Positions 40,531 to 52,777 of a stretch of 64,000 nt of DNA are shown here, piece by piece. Source of the stretch: Haliclona indistincta (taxonomy: Eukaryota > Porifera > Demospongiae > Haplosclerida > Chalinidae); assembly GCA_964017065.1 (NCBI GenBank), contig OZ024790.1, positions 7,181,422 through 7,245,421 on the forward strand, read 5' to 3'. Below the pieces are notes generated by a model that had not been told where the DNA came from, did no database searches, and saw only the letters and a program-made list of their open reading frames with translations. The first letter of the stretch is position 1. Each line of letters begins with the position of its first letter. The position numbers and the translations under genes were made by a program.

Positions 40531-42494
40531 ACCCACTCCCTCTCTCCATCACATACTGTAGTTTAGTTTTGCTTTAAGATATGCTTTTCTTCTCAGCAAC
40601 TCATCTGAGAGGGGACTGCTGCTTTCTGCCCTAGGACTGTACTGACCAGATGGAGCAGCTATTCTTGTCGGGGAGGACCCAGTGATTCTTAGTCTTGGGG
40701 GCAACTTGGGCAAGATATTGGTGTTGTGGAGAGTGAAAGGAGAGGGGAAGGGAGCGTGAGGGAGGTTTAGTCTAGCAGAGGTAATCCATGGCATTGGGGT
40801 GCTCCGAGAGAAAGGAGCAAAGGTAGTTGGGTGAGCAAATTCCAGCGTCAAAGGAGGAGCAGCGTCATGAGTGTGCACCTCCGAGGACAATCCCTCTGAT
40901 CTTCTCGAGTGCCCAGTGTCTACTACACCACTGTCTGCTTCTTCCTGCTGTGACATTTCCATCAGAGAGGCGTCAGGTAGCTTAGCCTTCATGGAGCTTT
41001 GAGGACAGACTGAGTCAAGCAAGCCAATACCAGACCTCGTCGGATGAAAACAAGATGAGAATGCAGAGTCTTGGTAGTTCATCACACATGAATCGAGAGC
41101 AGTTGAGCTGTAAACTGGAGCAGCCGCTGGTATCATAGAGGGTGTCTCGGTTATGGTAGCCAGCTGTTGCTGGTGGTCTTGGTTTGGTGGTCGCTGTTGT
41201 TGCAGCAGCATTGTCGAGTGCTGGTTGGGACGCCATGGAGAGGAGGTGGTGAAGAGAGAGTGGAGTGGATGAGGGGGGAGATCGCCCATGTGAGCCGATG
41301 GACTGCTGTACTGAGGAAAATAGGTGTGGCTTGTTGTCATGTCAACCACTTCAGACTGTAGGTCGGCTAGCAGCAGTGGAGCGGGGCCATCACTCAGAGA
41401 GCCTTCCTCCTCTTGGTCATCTTCCTCATCCTCTGTGTTGCTGTGTTTCTCCTTCATCAAAGGGCTAGCCAGTGGAGACACTGGGAGCTGCCGCTTCACT
41501 ATGAGAGAACGAGAAACAGACAAATAATGCACAGAGGAAGAAAATTTTACTATAAACAGAGAAACCTCAGTTAATAAGAACAATCAAAATTTGTACTCAA
41601 CTTTTTAAATTTATACTCATTTTTTGCTACTTATAAAAGTTTCACTCATATCACCATACTAGTGTAAAATAATTTGCATTCAAACCAAAAATTTCTGTGT
41701 AAACTAATTTGGCGTTTTGGGTGCAAATTCCCTAACAACTTTATTGTTTAAACGCAAAAAAATCATTATTTCATTTCTCCCCTACCTTGTTTTTGGTTGT
41801 ACGGAGTTGATGTTGATTGAGATGATTTGGTGTTGTCATCAGCTGGTGTTGCCATAGTCACGCAGCTCCTGGACCCAGCAGCAGGCGTTGAGAGCAGAAT
41901 CGGTGAAACAGGCTCCAACCAATCTGAAGAGCTGAGCTGTTTCTTCGGACACGGCGTAGACTGAAAACTGGTTAGGTCTTTGCAAAGAAGCACAGCGCTG
42001 TCCCCTCCAGCTGAGAGAGGTTTGATGGGTGTCACAGGCACCACTGACATGTCAGTAATGGGTGAAGGTAACTGGTCTAGTGCTGGGTTAGCAGATAGCA
42101 GAGAGGATGAGAGAGGAGAGGAACTCAGGGCGGCCTGTTGCTGCCCTCTCTTGGTCGACTTCGTGACGATATCTGGAGTTACCGAAATAGTTGGAACTGG
42201 ATGATAGATCTCCAATAACGACCTGATAATAAAATAATTTTTCAAAATTAGAATCAAAAATGATAGTTCTTCAAAAACAGAACCATTTCAAAATTGCTTG
42301 ATAATTTATTTTTAACACTCACCTTGCTGAAATCTGAGGAGAAAATAGATCACTCTCGTCTCTTTCGCTAGAGTCACTTGAATTCATGCTGCTGTCCCTC
42401 TGCAGTTGACCAAATAGTTTCCGGCAAATAAAGGACGAATTTGCAATGTCTCCATTCCGCTGTGAGTAGTCATCACCAGTGAAGAGATCAGTAC
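40138..42494 (-). pseudogene. BORA: Bora, 5'-truncated copy 2
   Basis: Contains exons 8-12 equivalents only (exon 8 from 42494, SSFICRKLF; exon 10 about 41495-40556; stop TGA at 40138). The sequence ends within the intron before exon 8 and switches at 42661 to segment X of the next unit. The N-terminal Aurora-A activating region is absent. The last exon has one extra codon relative to copy 1 (FLPQNIMKR). The exon 10 frame is intact, so transcription is possible, but it would lack conserved Bora motifs. Confidence 0.75.
40484..40528 (-). repeat. (CA)n microsatellite in the Bora exon 10/11 intron
   Basis: About 22 CA units (GT in the sense direction) at the place where the other copies carry (GTGA)n, right after the gtatgtgatggag donor. 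Confidence 0.9.
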
Positions 42495-42660
42495 CTGAGA
42501 GGGAGAGAGGGAAATAAATACACAAAAATGTGCAGTAGCTGCTGGTGACCCTACGACGGTCACTTATGACTATGTGCAGTTGTGGTCACCAACGGCAGAG
42601 GAGAAGACATACACGAGAGTGCAAGTATTCCCCTGGGTCATCGAAAAGGACAGCCTATAG

Positions 42661-43430
42661 CTAGAATTTGTCTGACTCAGATTCCAGTGGTAACGAGTTT
42701 GGTGTCGATTTTACTGCTCTTCTCTACATAGCCGGCAGCACTGGAGTAGTTTTTGATAGAAAACAACTAAGATTGCCTATCTAACATGCTGGGGAATCAA
42801 GTTAAACATATCTGTAGAAGGAGGAATTTGTGTCAATTATTTGACTAATATAGGTGATCTTTAAGGAGCTACGGTGACATTCGAGATCGGATTAGATGTG
42901 CCGGGAACAGAACTTGGCGTTGATCTGCTGTTCCACTACAATGCAGACGAACATCGATTAGTAGGTTTCGGTCTTTCTTTTGGAATGAGTATTGGACTGA
43001 GCCCAGTTGACCTCACTACAAACAGGTGTAATACAAGGCAGACCAGTCTGCAGTTAAAATACACATCGTGCACACAGGACCTTCGTACGTATGTGACAGA
43101 CAGCATCTAGGAATGATCAGCGAAAACAAGCGGATATTGCTGTCCAGCAAGTAACCTACCTTGTGGATGTCATGCTGGACGAACTGGAGCATGTCGGTTC
43201 GATGGACAGAATTGCCCTTTCACTCCAGCACAAGAATTCGCCAAAGGAACTCCTCTGAACAAAATAAGGGAAATATCTATGTCTAGTTGTCTGGGACAGA
43301 GGTACATGGGTCATGCATGTACTGCAGCAGAGTGCAGTTTGGAGAGAGAAAACGGAGCAATGCTGGGTCAGTGACACCATCAACCTGGGAACCTAACGGT
43401 CCAAGACAGATGTACATTGGTCCTCACTGA
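42661..43430 (+). repeat. Segment X, copy 3
   Basis: Starts abruptly after Bora copy 2 intron sequence with gaatttgtctgactcagatt, matching 35520 onward and 5893 onward. It retains the GLDVPGTELGVDLLFHYN remnant frame (about 42880). Confidence 0.65.
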
Positions 43431-43549
43431 ACAGTAGCTAGTGCACTATCAATAGATAATAGCCAAATAATTATTAGTAGCGCACTAACTTTAATAGAAG
43501 CATTGTAGTCAAAAGTCATGTTGTAACCATTGAGTTTCGCACAGTATAC

Positions 43550-43890
43550 ATGTAGAAAATTTTGTCCAGATGGACCTTTCGTGGGAAAAATTTCATTGAG
43601 TGCAAAATAATTATTCAAATTTTCTGCTCCACAAAAATATTGAGCGAAGAGTAAAAATTTAATGATTGTCACGTGGATGCCTCACGTAAGTTCTTTTGAT
43701 CGTGTCCAAGAGCACCTCGCCGCGTTTTAGTACTAGCAGTTGTTTGTATTAGACCATCATCGCTCGGAGAAAACCAAGCTCAGCTGTGCTAGCGATCACG
43801 GACGGCTACTAGCGGCTCGCAAAAGGAGCAACGCAACGGCACGCCTCACACTTAAACTAATGAGTGTAATACTCACAATAAGAACATGAC
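43550..43890. other. Conserved noncoding block, copy 3
   Basis: Same core as 6230-6560 and 36420-36810 (gagcacctcgccgcgttttag, cgatcacggacggctactag). The equivalent is not found before unit 4. Confidence 0.5.
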
Positions 43891-44208
43891 GGTATGTATT
43901 GTACGAGGATATTCCAAAGTCAAGGGTTGTCCTGATTAGAGGGGTATGTTAATTATTTTTAGCGTTAAATAAGTGAACGACTAATAGTAATAACAATAAT
44001 AAGAAAAGTAATAATAAGCAGTCGTACTAAGGTGTAGGAAAAAATATGTGAAAAAAATAACGATAAAAAAAAACATTATTAGGAAAATACATTACATTTG
44101 ACCTGCATTCGACATACATAAATACGTGATACATTCAACATTATGGTTATCAACATAAAACATGCATGTATTGAGTCTTGCTGTATCGTGCAAGGGTTGA
44201 AGCTACTG

Positions 44209-47136
44209 TCAATGTTTCATGTTACGATAATAGAGACTCTGGAGAAGATCTTCAGTGGTCGGCTTGAATTGTCGACGGCATTTTGGGCACTTGGCTTCTA
44301 GTACATTTCCCGAAAATTCAACGATTTTTGAACCGGATTTGCATTTCGGGCAATTGTAGACAAGGTCTTTGAGGCTCGGGAATTCTTCCATTGCTTCTTT
44401 GGCTCTTCTAGCGCCCTCGATCTTAAATGCTTCTTTCTCACTGTCAGTGAGGTCATCTTCTGTCCAGTAGACATCGTAGAACTCGGTTTTATTTAAGACC
44501 CACTGATCTTTCACACGGAAGAATCCTCCATCAGCCCAATCTGTGCCCCACGAGTTCATGAAAGTCAGACAGTCTGGATCGCATCTTATCAGCACTACTG
44601 CATGTCCTCCTTCAGTCTCAGTGCCTTCAGGCTCATCTGCAACACACAAAAAAACTATTTAAAAATAGTACATTGTAATAAATTTTCTATACTCACAGGT
44701 TTCTAAATCGATTCTTTCCAAAATTTTCTTGGGTTTGTTGCTAAAAAATTGATGAAATTTGTCCCACTGCTTGGGATACAATCGGAATCTAGCGACGACA
44801 GGTCGTCTTTCATTAATGGCTTTTCTTGCGTCAGTTTCGGTAACTGGTTTATAATGCAGTCGATACTCGGGACAGACTGCTTCAAGAACATGAACTGTGT
44901 TGACACCACGACCATTGACAGTATTTTTTCCATACTCTTCAACGATGTGATCACGTATAGCTTCAAAGCTAGGGATACCACCCTCTCGTCCTACTATACG
45001 ATGCATAGCGAGGTGGAATGTGGCCGCAACAGCATGAGCATAACATGTTGGTTGTTCTTGCTGATGCTTGGGTATAAAATCTGCATTAGCCTGGTTGATG
45101 TACGTAGCAAGAGGGGCACTCCCAAGAACATCAACTAGTGCATCACATCCCTCCGTCATATGAGAGACAACGATCTCACAAAGCTCATTTACTATATTCA
45201 AACTGTTCGCTCGGACGAACAAGCGGCTTTCACCTGATGGAGGCAACTCCCATCCTGCATCAACTAGATACGATAAAGGTGTATGGGTGTTCTTCATCGT
45301 TGAGCTCATCTCGTACAAATCAAATTTACCCCAATCACGGTAAGGGTTTGGCCCATCTAGAAGGCGCTTCTGGTTGTCTATATGATCTGATGTGAGATAA
45401 CACGTTATGATACGTACTCCGAGTGCGCGAAGCTCTCGAGCTATCGGGAGAGGATCTCCATCCGATGAATCTCCATCTGAAAGAATGAACAGCACCTTTG
45501 CAGTGTCTGGATCCGCTTGTTTGAATATGCGCAACGCTTCTTTCATTGCTTTACACAATGGTGTATCACCATAGATGAACGGACTGATTTTATCAATAAG
45601 TTCCTGAATATAGTCATGTCGCTCATTGGTCGAAGATTTTCCAGCATTCAGTCCTGACTCCATCAGATCTACCATTAGTCGAGACACGTACTGCACTGAT
45701 CTTGGTTCAATTGGTCTGAATAAAATAATATCGGACAAAGCCACAGACTTCTCGGATATAATTTTCTTAACAAATGTATACGCTTCCGAACCTTTTACTG
45801 CTCGATCCCATGAAGTTGCTGGTGGTGGTGATGGTGATGGCGATGCTACTCGTGGTGGTGATGGTGATGGCGATGCTACTCGTGGTGGTGATGGTGATGG
45901 TGATGCTACTCGTGGTGGTGATGGCGATGCTACTGGTGATGGCGATGCTACTGGTGATGGTGATGCTACTGGTGATGGTGATGCTACTCGTGGTGGTGAT
46001 GCTACTCGTGGTGGTGATGGTGGTGGTGGTAGTATTAATGCCTCCCATGGTGGTGGTGATAGTAGCCATGGTACTTGTGAAAATGACGATGAAGATGGTA
46101 ATGGAGGCGGTGAGGATAATGGTGATAGTGGTGGTGGTGGTGGTGAGGGTGAGGGTGATGGAGGTGGTGGTGATAAATATGACATTTCAACATACAAATG
46201 ATCTATTGATGCCTCTTCAGTTTCAGAGCTTGGCACTGTTGTAACCTCACCCTTGCTTGGTTTAGAAACCCCTTGTGCCTGTTCAGTTTTAGGGTTTGAC
46301 ACTGTTGTAGCCACACCCTTGCTTGGCTTAGCAAGCCCTTGTGCCTGTTCAGTTTCAGGGCTTGACACTGTTGTAGCCACACCCTTTCTTGGCTTAGCAA
46401 GCCCTTGTGCCTGTTCAGTTTCAGGGCTTGACACTGTTGTAGCCACACCCTTTCTTGGCTTAGCAAGCCCTTGTGCCTGTTCAGTTTCAGGGCTTGACAC
46501 TGTTGTAGCCACACCCTTGCTCAGCCTAGTGCCGTCTTGTACCTGTCTAGTCTTAGGGCTTGACACTGTTTTAGCCTTGTCTTTAGGCTTAGTGCGGCCA
46601 GTAAACATGGACCTAATGCCATTCGCCATTTTCTTAGTACTGTTCTTTGCTGAGTCATTGGCTTTGCATTTGAGTTTCACGGCACGAGCTGCACCAGCTG
46701 AAGGCAACTTTTTGATTAGTACGGGTAACAAGCTTTCATCTAAACGCAGTAAGCAATATAGAAGTTCAGCTTTAGTTTCTGTCAAATACTCTCTGATCCA
46801 TTCCTCTGCATGTGGTGCCCCGTTTTGCTTCGCCAAGTCAACCATCCTCGCAACCATCTCTTCCCGCCCTCGACTATTTGTTTGACTTTCATTGGAACCT
46901 CTTAAATTCGCGAATAGTTCAATCAAATTGCAGATTGTCGCAGAGTGACTAAGCCCAAAAGCACATGCGAAAATAGATTCTCGTCTATCGTGATGCGTTA
47001 CTTCTCTTTCAACGATCTTTGCAATTGTAGTGAACACAGCATGAGTGCGCTCCACACTTACGTCATCATGATGCAGTTCATTCAAGGCATAGGCCTTCTT
47101 CATAGACGCAGACACATCAACAAGGACCCCGAACAT
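44209..47136 (-). CDS. vWA / papain-like protease / zinc-ribbon protein, copy 3
   Basis: Exon 1 47136-44697, exon 2 44636-44209; exact frame of 955 aa. Residues 7-11 form the MIDAS DVSAS. About residues 200-330 hold four or five tandem KGVATTVSSPETEQAQG-type repeats. A Pro-rich linker follows, then DTPLCKA and LFILSDGDSSDG of the vWA fold. By my count the papain-like triad is Cys698 (TCYAHA), His825 (GHAVV) and Asn841 (NSWGTDW), with Gln692 at the oxyanion position. The two CPKC zinc knuckles lie near the C-terminus. No signal peptide or membrane segment is seen. It sits about 105 bp 3' of the Bora copy 3 stop, on the same strand. Intact and probably expressed. The domain combination is not one I can attach to a named family. 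Confidence 0.87.
45815..46035 (-). repeat. Coding repeats for the Pro-rich linker, copy 3
   Basis: ggtgatggcgatgctactcg-type repeats coding SPSPPRVAS and SPVAS blocks on the minus strand. They are rearranged relative to copy 4, showing recent length change. Confidence 0.85.
46230..46560 (-). repeat. Coding repeats of about 72 bp (24 aa), copy 3
   Basis: Four to five tandem units ending ttgacactgttgtagccac encode KGVATTVSSPETEQ plus AQGLAKPR. Unit number and order differ among copies 2, 3 and 4, and they are absent in copy 1. Confidence 0.85.
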
Positions 47137-47248
47137 GCTGCTCGCTCTCAGTATGCAAGCATAAACGGAAGTATAACAGCTTTTAAAAGCCAAAAATACA
47201 TAATTTTTAGTTCTAAATATGTCTGGAAGTGGCGGGAAATTTAACGCT

Positions 47249-50200
47249 TCATATTCTGTGGTAGAAACTCCCTCGTCTTGTCAAGCAAAGGAGATCTGTA
47301 GAGAAGTGAAAAATCACTGATTTCGGCAGCATTGCAGCAAACCCACCTTGTTCTATTTTCTCTACTTGGTGAGCAAGTAACTGGAGAGTGCAAAGGATCG
47401 AGACAAATCAAACTACTGAGAAGCATTTTACCGTTAGGCTTGATATGGTACATACTTGGAGAGTTCTCATCTGATGTGTGATAATAGTTTTGTGTGTTCG
47501 AATCTGCAGCAGCAACACACAGTTTAAGTTGTACAAAATAGCATGCATGAATCCTCACACCCTCCCTCACTACACTCACTAACTTGCTCACACACTCATT
47601 CACTCACTCACTCACTTGCTCACTCACTCACTCACTCACTCACTCACTCACTCACTCACTCACTCACTCACTCACTCACTCACTCACTCACTCACTCACT
47701 CACTCACTCACTAACTTGCTCACTCACTCACTCACTCACTCACTCACTCACTCACTCACTCACTCACTCACTCACTCACTCACTCACTCACTCACTCACT
47801 CACTCACTCACTCACTCACTCACTCACTAACTTGCTCGCTCACTCACTCACTCACTCACTCACTCACTCACTCACTCACTCACTCACTCACTCACTCACT
47901 CACTCACTCACTCACTCACTCACTCACTCACTCACTCACTCACTCACTCACTCACTCACTCACTCACTCACTCACTCACTCACTCACTCACTCACTCACT
48001 AACTTGCTCACTCACTCAACTCACTCACTCCCTCCCTCTCTCCCTCACGTACTGTAGTTTAGTTTTGCTTTAAGATATGCTTTTCTTCTCAGCAACTCAT
48101 CTGAGAGGGGACTGCTGCTTTCTGCTCTAGGACTGTACTGACAAGATGGAGCAGCTATTCTTGTCGGGGAGGAGCCTGTGATTCTCAGTCTTGGGGGCAA
48201 GATATTGGTGTTGTGAAGAGTGAAAGGAGATGGGAAGGGAGCGTGAGGGAGGTTTAGTCTAGCAGAGGTAATCCACGGCATTGGGGTGCTCCGAGAGAAA
48301 GGAGCAAAGGTAGTTGGGTGAGCAAATTCCAGCGTCAAAGGAGGAGCAGCGTCGTGAAAGTGCCCCTCCGAGGACAATCCCTCGGTCATCTCTGATCTTC
48401 TCGAGTGCCCAGTGTCTACTACACCACTGTCTGCTTCTTCCTGCTGTGACATTTCCATCAGAGAGGCGTCAGGCAGCTTAGCCTTCATGGAGCTTTGAGG
48501 ACAGACTGAATCAAGCAAGCCAATACCAGATCTCGTCGGATGAAAACAAGACGAGAATGCAGAGTCTTGGTAGTTCATCACACATGAATCGAGAGCAGTT
48601 GAGCTATATACTGGAGCAGCCGCTGGTATCATAGAGGGTGTCTCGGTTATGGTGGTCAGCTGTTTCTGGTGGTCATGGTTTGGTGGTCGCTGTTGCTGCA
48701 GCAGCATCGTCGAGTGCTGGTTGGGACGCCATGGAGAGGAGGTAGTGAAGAGAGAGTGGAGTGGATGAGGGGGAAGATCGCCCATGTGAGCCGATGGACT
48801 GCTGTACTGAGGAAAATAGGTGTGACTTGTTGTCATGTCAACCACTTCAGACTGTAGGTCGGCTAGCAGCAGTGGAGCGGGGCCGTCACTCAGTGAGCCT
48901 TCCTCCTCTTGATCATCTTCCTCATCCTCTGTGTTGCTGTGTTTCTCCTTCATCAAAGGGCTAGCTAGTGGAGACACTGGGAGCTGCCGCTTCACTATGA
49001 GAGAATGAGAAACAGAAAATAATGCACAGAAGAAGCAAATTTTACAATAAACAGAGAAAACTCAGAATAATTAAAATTGTACTGGTTTTTTAATTTGTAA
49101 TAATTTTTTGCTATTAAATTCTGCCACTCATATCACCATACTAGTGTAAAGTAATACTTTCTGTGTAAACTGATTTACAAATTCCCTAACAACTTTATTA
49201 TTTGAACTGAATTAATATTTCATTTCTCCCCTACCTTGTTTTTGGTTGTACGGAGTTGATGTTGATTGAGATGATTTGGTGTTGTCATCAGCTGGTGTCG
49301 CCATAGTCACACAGCTCCTTGACCCAGCAGCAGGCGTTGAGAGCAGAATCGGTGAAACAGGCTCCAACCAATCTGAAGAGCTGAGCTGTTTCTTCGGACA
49401 CGGCGTAGACTGAAAACTGGTTAGGTCTTTGCAAAGAAGCACAGCGCTGTCCCCTCCAGCTGAGAGAGGTTTGATGGGTGTCACAGGCACCACTGACATG
49501 TCAGTAATGGGTGAAGGTAACTGGTCTAGTCCTGGGTTAGCAGATAGCAGAGAGGATGAGAGAGGAGAGGAACTCAGGGCGGCCTGTTGCTGCCCTCTCT
49601 TGGTCGACTTCGTGACAATATCCGGAGTCACCGAAATAGTTGGAACTGGACGATAGATCTCCAATAACGACCTGATAATAAAAAATAATTTTTAAATTCA
49701 GAATGAAAAAAGATAGTTCTTCAAAAACAGAACCATTTCAAAATTAATTTTACTTACTATTTTTTTCCTTATCAGTTAGTTAGTCTATTACATGCAGCTT
49801 TATCTGTATTTTTTCTTTTCATTATGTGTTTTACCTGTGCGGAGTATGCGCTAGGGTTATGCGTTTGTGTCCGTTTATATGTGTGTGTTTGTGTGTGGAC
49901 AAAAAACACGCTTGTTTACATCTCACCACTCGAAATTCTCCACAAAAGTGCACTTTGCAGCTTCTTCACTGAATCTATAGTCCTATGAAGACGTTTTCTG
50001 TGCTGGCAAGCCTTGCTCGAGCGGCTAATCCATGGCTTTCTAAAGCTACGTGTCCTTGTAAGAGGATTTTACGGTATTGTGGGTGTGTCACCCTACCTCC
50101 TATCCATATTGATGTCCTCACTCAGTCTCACATGTACCGTACACCAGAGTCACTTCTTGCCAATCACCTGTTAGTGCATGTATGGTAGCTATGCTTTCAT

Positions 50201-52777
50201 CAATATTTATCTAGAGCTGTCTATGGACTAGCTGTAACGTAGTGAGTGTTGCACATGGTAATGCTGGAGTAGTCTGCTGGAGTAGTCGTGTTTAGCTCTT
50301 AGCTCAGAACACGGTTAGTGCATTATGGTAGCTTTGCTATCATCAATGTTTATCTGGAGCTGTCTATGGACTAGCTGTAACGTGAGTGTTGCAGTAATGC
50401 TGGAGTAGTCGTGCTTAGCTCTTAGCTCAGCGCACGGGTATGTGTTCATTAGAACTCTACTTTATTTAAGTAATTTTTTTCCCTACATCATAGTGCTACT
50501 ATTCCTCATCTACAATAGCTATCCATGTTTATCCTAATTTCTTATTATTAATTTCAAAATTGCTTGATAATTTATTTTAACACTCACCTAGCTGAGGTCT
50601 GAGGAGAAAATAGATCACTCTCGTCTCTTTCGCTAGAGTCACTTGAATTCATGCTGCTGTCTCTCTGTGGTTGACCAAATAGTTTCCGGCGAATAAAGGA
50701 TGAATTTGCGAAGTCTCCATTCCGCTGTGAGTAGTCATCACCAGAGAAGAGATCAGTACCTGAGGGAGGGAGGGAAATACATTATTACATAGTACGTCAT
50801 CTTTTAACAATCAGATTGCTCTATTCGAGGGCATTAATGTAGGTTATTGACCGCGCGTAGCGTCTTCTATAGCAACAGACCGTTGCGTCTTTGCGAGTTT
50901 GAAAAATTCGCAATGTTATTGCGCTCACAGAGATGAACTATGTAATAAATCATTTATTGCCCTACACAACTCGGGCAATAACCGACATTAATGACCTCGG
51001 GAAAGTCGGTTGCCCTCGTACAGTCTCGGGCTGCGCCCTCGACCGTAACTCGGGCAACCGACTTTCCCGCGGTCATTAATGTCGGTTATTGCCCTCGTGT
51101 GAGGGCAATAACTAATACAAAATGTGTAGTGGCTGCCGGTGACCCTACGACAGTCACTTATGACTATGTGCAGTTGTCGGCAGAGGGGAACACATACATG
51201 AGAGTGCATGTATTTCCTTGGGTCATCGAAAAGGACAGCCTACAGCTAGAGTGATCATTGTACGTAGTAAAGATATCAAAAATAACGACTGTGTTATAAA
51301 ATAGAAAGGGAAAATCTACATCGTGGTCATCAGCAGGTAGGAGAGGGAGAGAGAGAAAGGAGGGAGGGGAGAGGGAGGGAAGAGGGAGTGAAGGGGAGGG
51401 GAAGGGGAGAGAGAGAGAATGGGGAGGGAGGGGGAGAGACAAGGGAAGGAAGGTAGGAAGGGAGGGAGGGAAAGAGAGAGAGGGAATAAAGCAGCAAGAG
51501 AGCAAGTGAGTGCAATGTCAACACAAAGAGGCGGCAGACTCACCCGCTAGTTTCTTCTCAATGTCATACTTGACTGGTATCGATAATGCCGTCTGTGTAC
51601 ACGCTACACACACAAGGAGAACAGCATAATTCATGCACCAACATGTATAACTTACCATCCATCGAGTTTTGCGAGCCACAGAAAGATTCCTGAGCATAGT
51701 CTATAGCGAAATAAAAAACATTTTATGATAAGGTGTAAAAGTGTCGACATTTTTCGCTCAATTTGTAATAATTACACTGTTTGTTATGTATTTGTACAAT
51801 ACTTATTGACTCACTCACTCTCACTCACTTGGTCTGTCACTCACTCATTCACTCATTCACTCATTCACTCACTCTCTCACTCACTCACTCATTCACTCAC
51901 TCACTCACTCACTCACTCACTCACTCACACACTCACACACTCACTCACTCGCTCGCTCGCTCGCTCATTCACTCACTCACTCACTCACACACTCACACAC
52001 TCACACACTCACACACTCACTCACTCACTCGCTCGCTCGCTCCCTTCTTCCCTCACTCGCTCATACACTCACAGTTAGTTGCTGGTGGGTGAGGGGAGAA
52101 GGTGACATGCTTCTGCAGGTGCCTTGGTTTGTTCATAGACCATGGAGATGGTTGAATTGTGTTTTGAGAGAAAAACTACGAAGACAGGAGAAATAGAGAC
52201 AGCTGGATACAAAGAGCTGTGTTGCTATCGTACCTGATCGACTGACTGTTGCACCTCGGGCCCAATAGCAGGGCTATGGAGGATCGAGTGAGTGAGGGAG
52301 GGAGAGAAGCAGTGAACAACTAGAAGAGGTGATGATGGCTGACGCACCTGTGTCCATTGGTGGTTACAAAGGATTGCATCTCTACAGGATCCTGTGAGAG
52401 AGAAGATACATTCAATATAATGAGTGATCACACGCATACCAATCTCGCCATCTGGTCAATCGACCAATTGAATAGTCTCCCATTAGAGCCCTGTAGAGAA
52501 AGAGAGTGTCAGCAAGGATTAAAAAACGAGCCACAGTAAGATCATAAATCCATGGTCACAGACAAACATAAACAGACCGAGACAGACTCAAAGAGTCTAA
52601 TGGTGCCTGCGCAGTCTAGTCATCTGAGTGCCGACAGCCATGGCTGCCTCAAAGTGGGACAAGGAGGAGACATACCTCGGAGCTGGACGGAGTCTTTTTC
52701 GAGACGGAGAACATGGAGGGACTGAATTCTGGTAAATTCTCCCGCTCATCGCTGTAAAACGGGTTGTTCACCTCCAT
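47249..52777 (-). CDS. BORA: Bora (protein aurora borealis), copy 3, with frameshifted C-terminus
   Basis: Cofactor that lets Aurora A phosphorylate the Polo kinase activation loop at mitotic entry. Exon 1 (ATG 52777) encodes MEVNNPFYSDERENLPEFSP. It is followed by GSNGRLFNWSIDQMARL, an exon lacking four codons (IATD) relative to copy 4, and the QPSPW exon with HVTFSPHPP. Exon 8 with RRKLF starts at 50759. Exon 9 lies near 49675-49232 and exon 10 near 48990-48050. The final exon has a 1-bp deletion (cagcattgcagc for cagcatttgcagc), so the shared FLPQNMKR end is replaced by a different tail stopping at 47249. The N-terminal functional motifs are complete. Introns carry two transposon-like insertions (49827-50465 and 50776-51115). 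It may still be functional, because Bora activity resides in the N-terminal half. Confidence 0.8.
47580..48032 (-). repeat. Long (CACT)n microsatellite in Bora copy 3 intron
   Basis: About 110 CACT units with periodic aacttgct interruptions (47711, 47829, 48000), suggesting expansion of a larger unit. In the sense direction this is (GTGA)n starting next to the exon 10 donor. Confidence 0.95.
49827..50465. mobile_element. Insertion in Bora copy 3 intron with a tandem duplication of about 130 bp
   Basis: Absent from the homologous intron of copy 4 (59160-59170). It contains a repeated block (tggtagct...tttatct..agctgtctatggactagctg...tagctcttagctcag) at about 50175-50310 and 50325-50435. No inverted termini or known protein are recognised. 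Confidence 0.6.
50776..51115. mobile_element. CpG-rich foldback element in Bora copy 3 intron
   Basis: Absent from copies 1, 2 and 4 at the same place. The hairpin gggcaataaccgacattaat ... cgactttcccgcggtcattaatgtcggttattgccc has arms of about 70 bp (50965-51113). It is preceded by gaccgcgcgtagcgtc. Noncoding. Confidence 0.8.
51330..51490 (-). repeat. CT-rich (sense) tract in the Bora intron before exon 8
   Basis: GGGA/GA-rich on the plus strand, pyrimidine-rich in the sense direction. A homologous, differently arranged tract is at 59690-59870, and a shorter one at 11745-11820. Confidence 0.75.
51805..52070 (-). repeat. CACT/CACACT microsatellite after the Bora exon 5 donor
   Basis: In the sense direction this is a GTGAGT/GTGTGAGT-rich tract that begins right at the donor ctgtgagtgtatgag of the exon encoding FSPHPPATN. 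The copy 4 equivalent (60207-60270) is much shorter. Confidence 0.85.

Noticed and set aside
45626..46201. Plus-strand Gly/Asp-rich frames opposite the protease linker (also 38721-39188, 54477-55028)
   Set aside because: Antisense readings of the Pro-rich coding repeats; they have no start context, no splice logic and no conservation beyond the sense-coded repeats.
47543..48057. Long open frames of THSLTHSL type, also near 2150-2450, 9421-9606, 51725-52092 and 62022-62410
   Set aside because: Translations of (CACT)n microsatellites, which lack stops in all frames. They lie in introns.
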